Assembly: GCF_043195095.1 (NCBI RefSeq)
Contig: NZ_JBAFWN010000008.1
DNA length: 64,000 nt
Source: NCEH01 sp043195095
GTDB taxonomy: Bacteria > Pseudomonadota > Alphaproteobacteria > Rhizobiales > Xanthobacteraceae
Strand: one strand, 5' to 3'
Both the position numbers and the translations under genes were made by a program. Numbering within the stretch: position 1 is the first letter of the stretch; the number at the start of each line of letters is the position of its first letter. Shown here one piece after another: positions 25,718 through 34,000 of this stretch. Under the pieces are notes generated by a model. The model made no database searches. It saw only the letters and a list, made by a program, of their open reading frames with translations, and was not told where the DNA came from.

Positions 25718-26527
25718 TCAGGTCGTCGCCAGTTCGGCCTTTGGCATGAACAAATCAAGCGCCGGCGGAAGAAGCGGCTTTGCGGGCCGTGGCGCATCCC
25801 AGCGGGTGAGCGTTTTAATGCCGAAGGCTTCCCGCGAGTTCACGGGAACCTTGTCGCAAATGTCCTCAAGCGCTTCCCGCTTTAAGGTTTCCATTTCGGC
25901 GGTGATCTCAGCATCGGAGGCGGTCATCAGGCGCTCTCTAAGGCGAAAGCCCGTTTCTCTCCAATAAGTTCCCGCTGTCCAGATGGGGGTGCCGAACATC
26001 GAGGCCAGCGATTTTTCATCGTAGCCACAGACGAAATGCTCGCATTTATCCCAAGCGGCGATCCGTTTGCTCGCTGTGTTATTGGTTTCGTCGTCGGAGT
26101 AGGGAACAAGGCAATACACGTAATTCGAAGAGGCGTTTCTCATATTTGTGACGGCGCGGGGAGCGTCAGGTACATGCTCCAGCATTTCGGTGGAGCAAAC
26201 CAGATCAAATTTACGCTTTGCTGGCGTCAGAACATTCCATATAGAAAAATTTAGATTATCTATGCTATTTTTAAAGCATAAATCCATCGTCTTATGGTAA
26301 TTTGGATATCCCTTAGCAATAATGTCAGTCAATACGATCTTCAGATGGGGAAACTCAATCGCGATAGCAAGTTCTGCGTACCCATGCCCGCCGCCACACA
26401 CGCAAATTGTCTCGATTTCAGAGCCAATTCGCAATATAAGATCGCGAAAATGTAAGTATCTTAGGTAACGCCATGTCCGGCCGCGGAGCAAAACGCACTG
26501 AATCTCAGAAAGTAAAGCCTCTGACAT
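25718..26527 (-). CDS. Class I SAM-dependent methyltransferase, low-GC gene
   Basis: A 269-residue protein with a Rossmann methyltransferase core. Motif I is ICVCGGGHGYAELAIAI, the acidic end of strand 2 is IVLTDI, and a motif IV-like FDLVCSTEMLEHVPDA follows. This is the pattern of small-molecule or glycan methyltransferases; the acceptor is unknown. Base composition drops sharply compared with its neighbours, especially from 26000 to 26560, where A/T-ending codons are common. That is a sign of recent transfer. The frame opens with GTG at 26536, but I chose the ATG at 26527. The neighbours are unrelated and no mobile-element gene is adjacent. Confidence 0.75.
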   Translation of the reverse strand: MSEALLSEIQCVLLRGRTWRYLRYLHFRDLILRIGSEIETICVCGGGHGYAELAIAIEFPHLKIVLTDIIAKGYPNYHKTMDLCFKNSIDNLNFSIWNVLTPAKRKFDLVCSTEMLEHVPDAPRAVTNMRNASSNYVYCLVPYSDDETNNTASKRIAAWDKCEHFVCGYDEKSLASMFGTPIWTAGTYWRETGFRLRERLMTASDAEITAEMETLKREALEDICDKVPVNSREAFGIKTLTRWDAPRPAKPLLPPALDLFMPKAELATT

Positions 26528-26587
26528 AATGCGCACCCAGCTGAAATTTAATATCCAAATTCTGGACGTCCCACGCTACGCGAAACA

Positions 26588-26603
26588 CCTTGCAGTTGCA
26601 AGG
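26588..26603. promoter_or_regulatory. Perfect inverted repeat upstream of the methyltransferase gene
   Basis: CCTTGCA, GT, TGCAAGG: a 16-bp perfect dyad about 60 bases upstream of the methyltransferase start, in the same low-GC patch. Possible operator or small hairpin; no regulator is known. Confidence 0.3.
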
Positions 26604-26699
26604 CAATCCACATGGTAATCAGAAACCGTTACGGCGTGTTGCGCACTCTTCAGGGTCGTGCGCGCCGGCGGAGCGGCCGGCGCACACGTGCGCGTTCGC

Positions 26700-27776
26700 T
26701 CAGGCCGCGCAGCTGAGGAAGCCGTCTTCCAGCTTCGTGCGGTCGAGATTGCGGCCGATGAAGACGATGCGGCTCTGCAGCTTCTCCTCCGGCTTCCAGG
26801 GGCGCTGGTGATCCCCGTCCAGGATCATGTGCACGCCCTGGAACACGAACCGGTCCGGATCGTCCTTGAACGCCAAGATGCCCTTGGAGCGCAGGATGTT
26901 CGGCCCCTCGGTCGCCACCAGTTCCTGCACCCAGGGGAAGAATTTGTCCGGGTCCATGAGCTTGTCGGTCGAGATGGAGACCGACTGCATGTCCTCGTCG
27001 TGGAAATGCTTCAGCCCGCCATGGCCATGATGGTGGCCGTGCCCGTGGTCGTGCCCATGGTCGTGATCGTGTCCATGATCATGCCCGCAGTCCGGACCGC
27101 AGACATGGTCCGGGTCGTCCTGCTCCAGGAACGCCGGCTCCAGCGAGAGGATGCGGTCGAGATCGAACGCGCCACGGTCCAGCACCTGGTCCAAGGCGAT
27201 GGCCGACTTCTGCGTGCGATGGAGCTTGGCATAGGGATTGATGGCGCGGATGCGCGCCTCCACCTCGGCCAGTTCCTCCGGGGTGACGAGATCGGTCTTG
27301 TTGAGCAGGATCACGTCGGCGAAGGCGATCTGGTTCTTCGCCTCGGGCGCGTCCTTCAGCCGGTCGGTGAGCCATTTGGCGTCGGCCACCGTGACCACCG
27401 CGTCCAATTTGGTGCGCGCGCCCATCTCCTCGTCGACGAAGAAGGTCTGGGCGACGGGGGCGGGATCGGCGAGGCCGGTGGTTTCCACGATGATGCCGTC
27501 GAAGCCGCCCTTGCGGCGCATGAGCCCGTCGATGATGCGGATCAGATCGCCGCGCACGGTGCAGCAGATGCAGCCGTTGTTCATCTCGAACACTTCCTCG
27601 TCGGCGCCGACCACCAGGTCGTTGTCGATGCCCACCTCGCCAAACTCGTTGACGATGACGGCGTATTTCTTGCCGTGCGGCTCGGAGAGGATGCGGTTGA
27701 GCAGCGTGGTCTTGCCGGCGCCGAGATAGCCGGTGAGCACGGTGACCGGGATCTTTTCAGATGCGGTTGCAGACAT
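26700..27776 (-). CDS. COG0523-family GTPase, putative zinc metallochaperone (CobW/ZNG1-like)
   Basis: G3E-family P-loop GTPase of 358 residues. Walker A is GYLGAGKTTLL (16-26). The metal-binding CxCC motif is Cys69-Ile-Cys-Cys72, and NKTDL gives guanine specificity. The CobW C-terminal domain follows. Between the domains, residues about 226-253 form a very His-rich loop (GHDHGHDHDHGHD...), typical of zinc-handling members. It closes the znu operon, so delivery of zinc to client enzymes under limitation is the best reading; cobalamin synthesis is less likely because no cob genes are nearby. It starts 103 bases after the znuA stop, so it may have its own promoter. Confidence 0.88.
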   Translation of the reverse strand: MSATASEKIPVTVLTGYLGAGKTTLLNRILSEPHGKKYAVIVNEFGEVGIDNDLVVGADEEVFEMNNGCICCTVRGDLIRIIDGLMRRKGGFDGIIVETTGLADPAPVAQTFFVDEEMGARTKLDAVVTVADAKWLTDRLKDAPEAKNQIAFADVILLNKTDLVTPEELAEVEARIRAINPYAKLHRTQKSAIALDQVLDRGAFDLDRILSLEPAFLEQDDPDHVCGPDCGHDHGHDHDHGHDHGHGHHHGHGGLKHFHDEDMQSVSISTDKLMDPDKFFPWVQELVATEGPNILRSKGILAFKDDPDRFVFQGVHMILDGDHQRPWKPEEKLQSRIVFIGRNLDRTKLEDGFLSCAA

Positions 27777-27879
27777 GATTTCTCCTGCGCGGGCTTCGGC
27801 CCCGCCTCATGCCGCACGGCCGGCGATGAAGCCGGCCGTGCGGGACCAATGAAAATCCTTTGCCCCCACCCGCTCGCGA

Positions 27880-28836
27880 TCAGCTCGCCAGGGCGGCCGA
27901 AAGCTGGCGCAGGTTGTAGTGCACCATGTCGATGTAGGTGGTGGCGGGGCCTTTGTCATCGGACAGCGCGTCGGAATAGAGCGTGCCACCCACCTTGGCG
28001 CCGCTTTCCTTGGCAATGCGGTCGACCAAGCGCGGATTGGTGACATTCTCCAGGAACACCGCCGGCACCTTCTGCGCCTTGATCTGGCGGATGATGCGGC
28101 CGACGTCCTTGGCCGAGGCCTCGCTCTCGGTGGAGACGCCTTCCGGCGCCAGCAGCTTCAGGCCATAGGCATCGCCGAAATAGCCGAAGGCGTCATGGGA
28201 GGTGATGATGCGGCGGTGGTCGTCGGGGATGGTCGCGACGGCCTTCACCACATCCGCCTGGAGCGCGTCGAGCTTGGCGAGATATGCGGCGGCATTGGCG
28301 GTGTAGGCGTCCTTGCCGGCCGGATCGGCGGCGATCAGGCCATCGCGGATATTGGCCACATAGACCTTGGCATTGGCCACCGACTGCCAGGCGTGGGGGT
28401 CGATCGGGCCGTGGTCGTGGCCGGCGTGGGCGTCCTTCTTGGGCTTGTCGTCGTCGTCCTGCGGCTCGTCGGCGGTGCGTTCGCGCGGCGTGATGCCGAC
28501 GGTGGCGACCACCACCGTCGCCTTGGTGCCGGAGGCCTTCACCAGGCGATCCATCCAGCCCTCGAAGCCGAGGCCGTTGACGAAGATCACCTTGGCGGCG
28601 GCGAGCTTCTTCGCGTCGCTCGGGGTCGGCTGGTAGACGTGGGTATCGCTATTGGGGCCCACGATGGTGGTCATGGCGATGCGGTCGCCGCCGACATTCT
28701 TCACGAAATCCCCGAGGATGGAAAAGGAAGCCACCACCGGCAGCTTCGCGGCGGGCGCGCCGGCATCGCTCTGGGCGAGCGCCGGGGTTACGCCGAGCAC
28801 GAGTGCCGCGGCGAGCAGGGAACGACGAGAGAGCAT
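27880..28836 (-). CDS. znuA: Zinc ABC transporter substrate-binding protein
   Basis: Periplasmic cluster A-I metal-binding protein, 318 residues, with signal peptide MLSRRSLLAAALVLGVTPALA. Metal ligands expected for ZnuA are visible: His66 (THVYQP), His148 (DPHAWQ), His214 (ITSHDAFGYF) and an Asp in YSDALSDDKG. The acidic/His-rich loop at about 123-143 (DDDDKPKKDAHAGHDHG) is characteristic of zinc-specific rather than manganese-specific members. It is third in the minus-strand order znuC, znuB, znuA, 11 bases after znuB. Confidence 0.92.
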   Translation of the reverse strand: MLSRRSLLAAALVLGVTPALAQSDAGAPAAKLPVVASFSILGDFVKNVGGDRIAMTTIVGPNSDTHVYQPTPSDAKKLAAAKVIFVNGLGFEGWMDRLVKASGTKATVVVATVGITPRERTADEPQDDDDKPKKDAHAGHDHGPIDPHAWQSVANAKVYVANIRDGLIAADPAGKDAYTANAAAYLAKLDALQADVVKAVATIPDDHRRIITSHDAFGYFGDAYGLKLLAPEGVSTESEASAKDVGRIIRQIKAQKVPAVFLENVTNPRLVDRIAKESGAKVGGTLYSDALSDDKGPATTYIDMVHYNLRQLSAALAS

Positions 28837-28847
28837 GGTTTACTCCG

Positions 28848-29720
28848 TTAGGCTTCGAGATGCCGTCTTTGCACCCGGGCGGTCACGATGCCGCCGGCGG
28901 GACCGATGAGGACCGACACCGCATAGGCGGCACCGGCCACCAGGATGATGGCGGGCCCGGAGGGCGCGCCGAAATGGTAGGACACGAGCAGGCCGACAGC
29001 CCCGCTCGCAAAGGCGATGCAGGTGGCGAGCGCCACCAGCGGCGTCAGGTCGCGCACCCAGAAGCGCGCGGTGGCGGCGGGCAGCATCATCAGCCCCACC
29101 GAAAGCAAGGTGCCCAGCGCATGGAAGCCGCCCACGAGATTCAGCACCACCAGCGCCAGGAAGGCGATATGGCTCGGCCCGCCGGCCCGGCTCACCGAGG
29201 CGAGGAACGTCGGGTCCACGCATTCCAACACCAGCGGGCGCCAGATGATGGCCAGCGTCACCAACGTCAGCGTCGCGATGCCGGCCACCAGGATCAGCGT
29301 CGGATCGTCCAGCCCCAGCACGGTGCCGAACAGCACGTGCAGGAGATCCACGTTCGAGCCCTTGAGCGAGACGATCATCACCCCGAGCGCCAGGGAAATC
29401 AGATAGAAGGCGGCCATCGAGGCATCCTCCTTCAGTTCGGTCGCCCGAGCGATCACGCCTGCGCCCACCGCCACCAGCAGCCCGGCGGCGATGCCGCCGA
29501 CCGTCATGGCGTAAAGGTTCAGCCCCGAGAACAGGAAGCCCAGCGCCGCCCCGGGTAGGATCGCATGCGCCATGGCGTCGCCGGTCAGGCTCATCCGCCG
29601 CAGCATCAGGAACGCGCCGACCGGCCCCGCCCCCAGCGCCAGGGCGAAGACGCCCACCAGGGCGCGGCGCATGAATTCGAACTCCGCGAACGGGCCGACC
29701 AGCAGGTCATAGAGGCTCAC
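28848..29720 (-). CDS. znuB: Zinc ABC transporter permease
   Basis: Inner-membrane permease of the ABC-3 metal family, 290 residues and about eight hydrophobic segments. The conserved RRMSLTGDAMAHAILPGAALGF cytoplasmic segment and the SLKGSNVDLLHVLFGTVLGL region are both present. The start codon is GTG at 29720, three bases after the znuC stop, so translation is probably coupled. The C-terminus is basic (TARVQRRHLEA). It works with the flanking ATPase and binding protein to import zinc. Confidence 0.92.
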   Translation of the reverse strand: MSLYDLLVGPFAEFEFMRRALVGVFALALGAGPVGAFLMLRRMSLTGDAMAHAILPGAALGFLFSGLNLYAMTVGGIAAGLLVAVGAGVIARATELKEDASMAAFYLISLALGVMIVSLKGSNVDLLHVLFGTVLGLDDPTLILVAGIATLTLVTLAIIWRPLVLECVDPTFLASVSRAGGPSHIAFLALVVLNLVGGFHALGTLLSVGLMMLPAATARFWVRDLTPLVALATCIAFASGAVGLLVSYHFGAPSGPAIILVAGAAYAVSVLIGPAGGIVTARVQRRHLEA

Positions 29721-29723
29721 GGT

Positions 29724-30470
29724 TCAGGCCGCCGCACTGCACGGGGCGGCGCCAGTCTGCGGCGCTTCGGTCATGCGGCGCGCCAGCAGGAGATTGTCCG
29801 GCGCCAGAACCTCGGCGGTCGGCCCCCAGGCGACCGGCCCGCGCGCCAGAAGCAGGGTCTGCGGGAAATGCGCGCGCACCAGTTCGAAATCGTGCAGCAC
29901 CGCGAGCACGGTGCGCTTTTCCCCGTGCCAGCGGCGCACCAGGTCCAGCAGGTCGGACACGGTCTTGGCGTCGAGCGCGTTGAACGGCTCGTCCAGCAGG
30001 ATCAGCCGCGCGTCCTGCAACAGCAGGCGCGCGAAAAGGGTGCGCTGCATCTGCCCGCCGGAGAGCGTGCCGATGGGCCGGCGCTCAAAGCCTGTGAGGC
30101 CAACCGCAGCGATGGCGTCGGCGATGCGGGCATGGTTTGCCTTGCCGATGCCGCCGAACAGGCCGGCACGGCGCCACAGCCCCATCGCCACCAGGTCATA
30201 GACGCTGATGGGGAAGGAGCGATCCACCTCCGCCCCCTGGGGCAGATAGGCGATGTCGCGGGAATCGAGCCCGCAGCGTTCGATGGCACCGCCGAGCGGG
30301 CGCAGCGCGCCGGAAATCGCCTTCATGAGGGTGGATTTTCCGGCCCCGTTCGGCCCGCACACCGCGAGCAGCGCGCCTTCCTCCACCGCGCCGTCCAGAT
30401 GATGAACCGCCGGGTGGCGCTCATAACCGAGCGTGAGATCGCGGAAGCGAAGCTGGACCGGCGCGCTCAT
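29724..30470 (-). CDS. znuC: Zinc ABC transporter ATP-binding protein
   Basis: ABC ATPase of 248 residues. Walker A is CGPNGAGKSTLMK, the Q-loop region holds AYLPQGAEVDRSFPI, the signature is LSGGQMQRTLFARLL, and Walker B is LILLDEPFNALD, followed by the H-loop in VLHDFELV. The DRSFPISVYDLV segment is characteristic of the metal-uptake (ZnuC/MntB/SitB) ATPases. The ATG at 30470 overlaps the stop of the upstream small gene as ATGA, so I prefer it to the start 9 codons earlier. First enzyme of the znuCBA order. Confidence 0.92.
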   Translation of the reverse strand: MSAPVQLRFRDLTLGYERHPAVHHLDGAVEEGALLAVCGPNGAGKSTLMKAISGALRPLGGAIERCGLDSRDIAYLPQGAEVDRSFPISVYDLVAMGLWRRAGLFGGIGKANHARIADAIAAVGLTGFERRPIGTLSGGQMQRTLFARLLLQDARLILLDEPFNALDAKTVSDLLDLVRRWHGEKRTVLAVLHDFELVRAHFPQTLLLARGPVAWGPTAEVLAPDNLLLARRMTEAPQTGAAPCSAAA

Positions 30471-30649
30471 GCGATCACCCACAAGACGAACACCCACATC
30501 ACCGCGCTGAGCCCGAGCACGAAAACCAGCCGGGCTCCGAGCGAGGAGCGCAGCACCGAGAACGGCGCCGGCAACGCCTGCGCCAGCGCGCCGGAATGGC
30601 GGTGGGCGCCGTGCGCGGAGGCCTGGGAGCTGGGATCAATCAATGTCAT
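30467..30649 (-). CDS. Small membrane protein co-translated with znuC
   Basis: A 60-residue product, MTLIDPSSQ... to ...VMWVFVLWVIA. The first ~20 residues are polar with a small His cluster (SAHGAHRHSG). Residues about 41-59 form a single hydrophobic helix (LVFVLGLSAVMWVFVLWVI). Its stop overlaps the znuC start as ATGA, the same coupling seen elsewhere in this window, which is the main reason to believe it is real. I know no function. As first gene of the znu operon it may be an accessory subunit or regulator of the zinc permease. The ribosome-binding site is weak. Confidence 0.62.
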   Translation of the reverse strand: MTLIDPSSQASAHGAHRHSGALAQALPAPFSVLRSSLGARLVFVLGLSAVMWVFVLWVIA

Positions 30650-30658
30650 GGGAGTTTT

Positions 30659-30671
30659 GATACAGAGTATC
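30659..30671. promoter_or_regulatory. Palindrome upstream of the znu operon
   Basis: GATAC-AGA-GTATC, perfect 5-bp arms, lies 9 bases before the first start codon of the zinc operon and in the divergent region with mobA. A Zur operator would be expected here, but this sequence does not clearly match a Zur box I know, so the regulator is left open. Confidence 0.35.
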
Positions 30672-30812
30672 TTTATAGCTGTCCAGCATGACCAAGCGCG
30701 AGCCGCTCCACTTTTTCGCGAGCCGCGCCGCGCGGCGCGGCGCGTGCCTTGCCAGGGGCGGACGGCGCGTCCATATCCGGCCGGCCACGGGGGGGCGGGT
30801 GGAGCGGAACGG

Positions 30813-31463
30813 ATGGGTGAGCAGCGCATTTCCGGCCTCAGCGCCGCCATTCTCGCCGGCGGCCAGGCCCGGCGCATGGGCCACGTCAACAAGGCGCTGG
30901 TGACGGTAGGCGGCGTGCCGGTGATCGACCGGCTGATCGCCCGCCTTTCGCCGCTGTGCGAGGAACTGATCGTGATCGCCGCCGATCCCGAGCCCTATGC
31001 GGCGCGCGGGCTCGCGGTCTATCCCGACATCGCGCCCGGCAACGGGGCGCTGGGCGGGCTAGAGGCGGCGCTGACATACGCGCGGGGCGACAAGGTGTTC
31101 GTATGTGCCTGCGACATGCCCTTCATCTCGCCGCCGCTGATCCACCATCTCAATGCCAGCATCGGCGCGCACGACGCCGCCGTGCCGCGTGACGGCTACG
31201 GGCTCCAGCCCCTACACGCCATCTATGCCCGCCGCATCGCGCCGCTGATCGCGCCCTTCATCACCCGCCGCACGCTGCGCATGGACGGCTTCGTCGCCGC
31301 CCTCGACGCGGTAATCCTGCCGCCGTCCGATGTGGCCGCCTATGCGGCGGAGGCGGAGATCTTCTTCAACGTCAATACCCCGGCGGACCTCGAACAGGCG
31401 CGGCTCAAGGCGCGGGAAGCTCCGCAATCGCCCCAGGATGAGCCGGCGCGCGGGCCGCGCTAG
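30813..31463 (+). CDS. mobA: Molybdenum cofactor guanylyltransferase
   Basis: Attaches GMP to molybdopterin to make the bis-MGD cofactor of DMSO-reductase-family enzymes. The 216-residue product has the nucleotide-binding LAGGQARRMGHVNKAL near residues 14-29 (Lys27) and the metal-binding Asp in CACDMPFI. GYGLQPLHAIY contains the conserved QPL segment, and FFNVNTPADL lies near the end. GGAGCGGAACGG precedes the ATG at 30813. It is divergent from the zinc operon. The truncated haemoglobin gene follows 34 bases on and may be co-transcribed. Confidence 0.9.
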   Translation: MGEQRISGLSAAILAGGQARRMGHVNKALVTVGGVPVIDRLIARLSPLCEELIVIAADPEPYAARGLAVYPDIAPGNGALGGLEAALTYARGDKVFVCACDMPFISPPLIHHLNASIGAHDAAVPRDGYGLQPLHAIYARRIAPLIAPFITRRTLRMDGFVAALDAVILPPSDVAAYAAEAEIFFNVNTPADLEQARLKAREAPQSPQDEPARGPR

Positions 31464-31497
31464 GTTCGTCGCGACAAGCGAAAAACGGGAAGGAAAC

Positions 31498-31890
31498 ATG
31501 CCAGACGTCGAGGAGCCCAGCCTCTATGCGCGGATCGGCGGCGCCGCCGCCGTGCACGCGCTCGTGGGGCGCTTCTATCATTTGATGGACACGCTGCCGG
31601 AAGCTGCCGAATGCCGCGCCATCCACCCCGCGAGCCTGGACGGCAGCGCGCGCAAGCTGGAGGAATATCTCACCTATTGGCTGGGCGGCCCGTCCGACTA
31701 CGTGGCCCGCAACGGCCATCCGCGCCTGCGCATGCGCCATTTCCCAGCCGCCATCGGGCCGGCGGAGCGCGACGGCTGGCTGGCGTGCTTCCGCCAGGCG
31801 CTGGCCGAAACCGTCACGGACCGCACCGCCGCCGCCGAGCTTCTGCCCCGCGTGGAGGCGCTCGCCGCCCATATGCAGAATCGGGCCTGA
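31498..31890 (+). CDS. Group II truncated haemoglobin
   Basis: Two-over-two globin of 130 residues. The proximal haem ligand is His81 (RMRHFPAAIG), the group II mark Trp94 (G8) is in ERDGWLACF, Phe26-Tyr27 supply the distal B9/B10 positions, and TYWLGGP at 59-65 is the group signature. Such proteins bind oxygen or NO and are often linked to NO detoxification or oxygen handling; the role here is not shown. The AAGGAAAC just before the ATG is a good ribosome-binding site. It follows mobA closely, which would fit a respiratory or redox context. Confidence 0.9.
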   Translation: MPDVEEPSLYARIGGAAAVHALVGRFYHLMDTLPEAAECRAIHPASLDGSARKLEEYLTYWLGGPSDYVARNGHPRLRMRHFPAAIGPAERDGWLACFRQALAETVTDRTAAAELLPRVEALAAHMQNRA

Positions 31891-32303
31891 CCGCCGGTCG
31901 CCCCCTTTTAAAGCGCGGGCCAGCTGCGTTCACAGGCGCGCCATCCGGGCGGCAAAGCGCCACGCCGCGCGCGTTGGGGCCATCGACCGGTCCTGCGGCG
32001 CGCGCGACCCGACCCGCCCCGCCCCGCCCGTAGGCGCCGGAGGTGCGCGGCGCTCGCGCGCACGACGCTGCGGCAGCTTCCCGAAGGGCCGCGCCCGGTT
32101 CTCCCGCGCCGCGGGCGGTGTGCCCGCACCGGCGCCCCACATGACATTTTTATGTCGTCTCGGCCCCGTGCTGCGCCCGCAAAATCCCGTCCCAAGCCTT
32201 GTGTTTCTTCACTTTTCACCGGGCAAGTGTTGACGGCGGGACCCGCCGTCCGCATGGTGCGGCCGCGCTTACATCTGGGCGTTGACGAGGAGTATTCCCC
32301 ATC
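31891..32303. other. 413-bp gap upstream of hss
   Basis: No gene is visible. The left part (about 31900-32140) is extremely GC-rich. The right part is closer to average, starting with an AT-rich dyad GACAT-TTTT-ATGTC at 32143-32156. A TTGACG at 32230-32235 overlaps a 19-bp palindrome. The promoter of hss must lie in the right part. Confidence 0.6.
32232..32250. promoter_or_regulatory. 19-bp palindrome in the hss promoter region
   Basis: GACGGCGGG-A-CCCGCCGTC is a perfect 9-bp inverted repeat with a one-base centre, too tight for a good RNA hairpin and thus operator-like. It overlaps a TTGACG that could be the -35 element, 54 bases before the hss start codon. The cognate regulator is unknown. 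Confidence 0.4.
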
Positions 32304-33734
32304 ATGAGCCAATGGCCGGTTCACGCGAAAATCGATGGACCCATTGTGATGATCGGCTTCGGGTCGATCGGTCGCGGCACGCTGCCGCTTATCGAGCGCC
32401 ACTTCGAATTCGATAAATCCCGCTTCGTGGTTATCGATCCCGTGGACAAGGATCGCGCTCTGCTGGACGAACGCGGCATCCGCTTCATCCAGTCCGAGGT
32501 GACGGCGGAGAATTATCGCGACCTGCTCACCCCGCTGCTGACGGCGGGCGGCGGACGCGGCTTCTGCGTCAATCTCTCGGTGGACGTGTCGTCGATCGCG
32601 ATCATGGAAATGTGCCGGGAAATCGGCGCGCTCTATGTGGATACGGTCATCGAGCCCTGGAAGGGCTTCTATTTCGACAACACCCTCGGCCCCGAGGCAC
32701 GCTCCAATTACGCGCTACGCGAAGGCCTGCTGGACGCGCGCCGGCGCTCTCCCGGCGGTCCCACCGCCGTCTCCACCTGCGGCGCCAATCCGGGCATGGT
32801 GTCCTGGTTCGTGAAGCAGGCGCTGCTCAACATCGCCGCCGATACCGGGCTCGACCGGCCGGAACCCGCCAGCCGCGAGGAATGGGCGCAGCTTGCCCGC
32901 GCCCTCGGCGTCAAGGGCATCCATATCGCCGAGCGCGACACCCAGCGCGCCCGCGACCCCAAGCCGGCCGACGTGTTCGTCAACACCTGGTCGGTGGAGG
33001 GCTTCGTCTCCGAGGGCCTGCAGCCGGCCGAGCTCGGCTGGGGCACGCACGAGAAGCAGCTTCCCCCGGACGGGCGCACCCATGCCAGCGGCTGCGGCGC
33101 CGCCATCTATCTGATGCGGCCGGGCGCAGATACCCGCGTGCACAGCTGGACCCCGACCCCGGGGCCGCAGTTCGGCTATCTGGTCACGCACAATGAGGCG
33201 ATCTCGATCGCCGACTATCTCACCGTGCGGGACGGGGCGAACGTGCTCTACCGCCCCACCTGCCATTATGCCTACCACCCCTGCAACGACGCGGTGCTGT
33301 CGCTGCACGAGATGTTCGGCAATGGCGGCGTGCAGCAATCGTCCTGGAAGATCCTCGACGAGAACGAGATCGTCGACGGCCGGGACGAACTGGGCGTGCT
33401 GGTCTATGGCCATGCCAAGAACGCCTATTGGTACGGTTCCCACCTCTCCATCGAGGAAGCGCGCGAGCTTGCGCCCTATCAGAACGCCACCGGCCTGCAG
33501 GTGACCTCCGCCGTGCTCGCGGGCATGGTGTGGGCGCTGGAAAATCCGGAAGCCGGCATCGTCGAAGCCGACGAGATGGACTTCCGCCGCTGCCTTGAGG
33601 TGCAGTTGCCCTATCTGGGCGAGGTGAAGGGCACCTATACCGACTGGACCCCGCTCACCAAGCGCGTGGACCTGTTCCCCGAGGATATCGACCTCGAGGA
33701 TCCCTGGCAGTTCAAGAACATCATCGTGCGCTGA
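32304..33734 (+). CDS. hss: Homospermidine synthase
   Basis: NAD-dependent enzyme that makes homospermidine from two putrescines (or putrescine and spermidine), the major polyamine of many rhizobia and relatives. The 476-residue product matches the bacterial family length. The N-terminal Rossmann fold carries IGFGSIGRGTLPLIERH. The body includes FCVNLSVDVSS, TCGANPGMVSWFVKQALL and RPTCHYAYHPCNDA, all strongly family-like. A GACGAGGAG sequence precedes the ATG. A perfect rho-independent terminator follows at 33815, so the gene is monocistronic. The stop codon lies inside a 25-bp tandem repeat. Confidence 0.96.
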   Translation: MSQWPVHAKIDGPIVMIGFGSIGRGTLPLIERHFEFDKSRFVVIDPVDKDRALLDERGIRFIQSEVTAENYRDLLTPLLTAGGGRGFCVNLSVDVSSIAIMEMCREIGALYVDTVIEPWKGFYFDNTLGPEARSNYALREGLLDARRRSPGGPTAVSTCGANPGMVSWFVKQALLNIAADTGLDRPEPASREEWAQLARALGVKGIHIAERDTQRARDPKPADVFVNTWSVEGFVSEGLQPAELGWGTHEKQLPPDGRTHASGCGAAIYLMRPGADTRVHSWTPTPGPQFGYLVTHNEAISIADYLTVRDGANVLYRPTCHYAYHPCNDAVLSLHEMFGNGGVQQSSWKILDENEIVDGRDELGVLVYGHAKNAYWYGSHLSIEEARELAPYQNATGLQVTSAVLAGMVWALENPEAGIVEADEMDFRRCLEVQLPYLGEVKGTYTDWTPLTKRVDLFPEDIDLEDPWQFKNIIVR

Positions 33735-33780
33735 CCGCGCGGGTCGCATCGTGCGCTGACCGCGCGGCTCGCATCGTGCG
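33722..33780 (+). repeat. 25-bp tandem repeat over the hss stop codon
   Basis: CATCGTGCGCTGACCGCGCGG plus four more bases is repeated at a 25-base period from 33722 and 33747, with a partial third unit from 33772. The two full units differ by one base. The first unit encodes the last residues (Ile-Val-Arg) and the TGA of hss, so a slippage event has copied the gene end downstream. Confidence 0.85.
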
Positions 33781-33814
33781 CCGCCCGAGACCCGCACTCC
33801 TGTGCCCCTGAACG

Positions 33815-33843
33815 AGGCCCTCCCTACCGGGAGGGCCTTTTTT
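33815..33843 (+). terminator. Rho-independent terminator of hss
   Basis: AGGCCCTCCC, loop TACC, GGGAGGGCCT: a perfect 10-bp stem running into six T's (33838-33843). It is the clearest intrinsic terminator in the window and separates hss from the peptide-transport operon. Confidence 0.9.
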
Positions 33844-34000
33844 CGTTTCCCGTCGCGCGCTCGCTCACCGCAACGTGCACGCCGGCTGGGGAGAATGTGG
33901 CGCCGGCCCGCGGCCTCGCCATTTTTATGCCGTCGCGGCAGGTGCCATAATCGGATATTGGCTGAAGCACGCTCGCTTATCCCAGCCTCCGGAGCCGCTG

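Noticed and set aside
26700..27776. Cobalamin synthesis protein CobW
   Set aside because: No cob genes are nearby. The His-rich loop and znuABC neighbours point to zinc handling, so the cobalamin label was not used.
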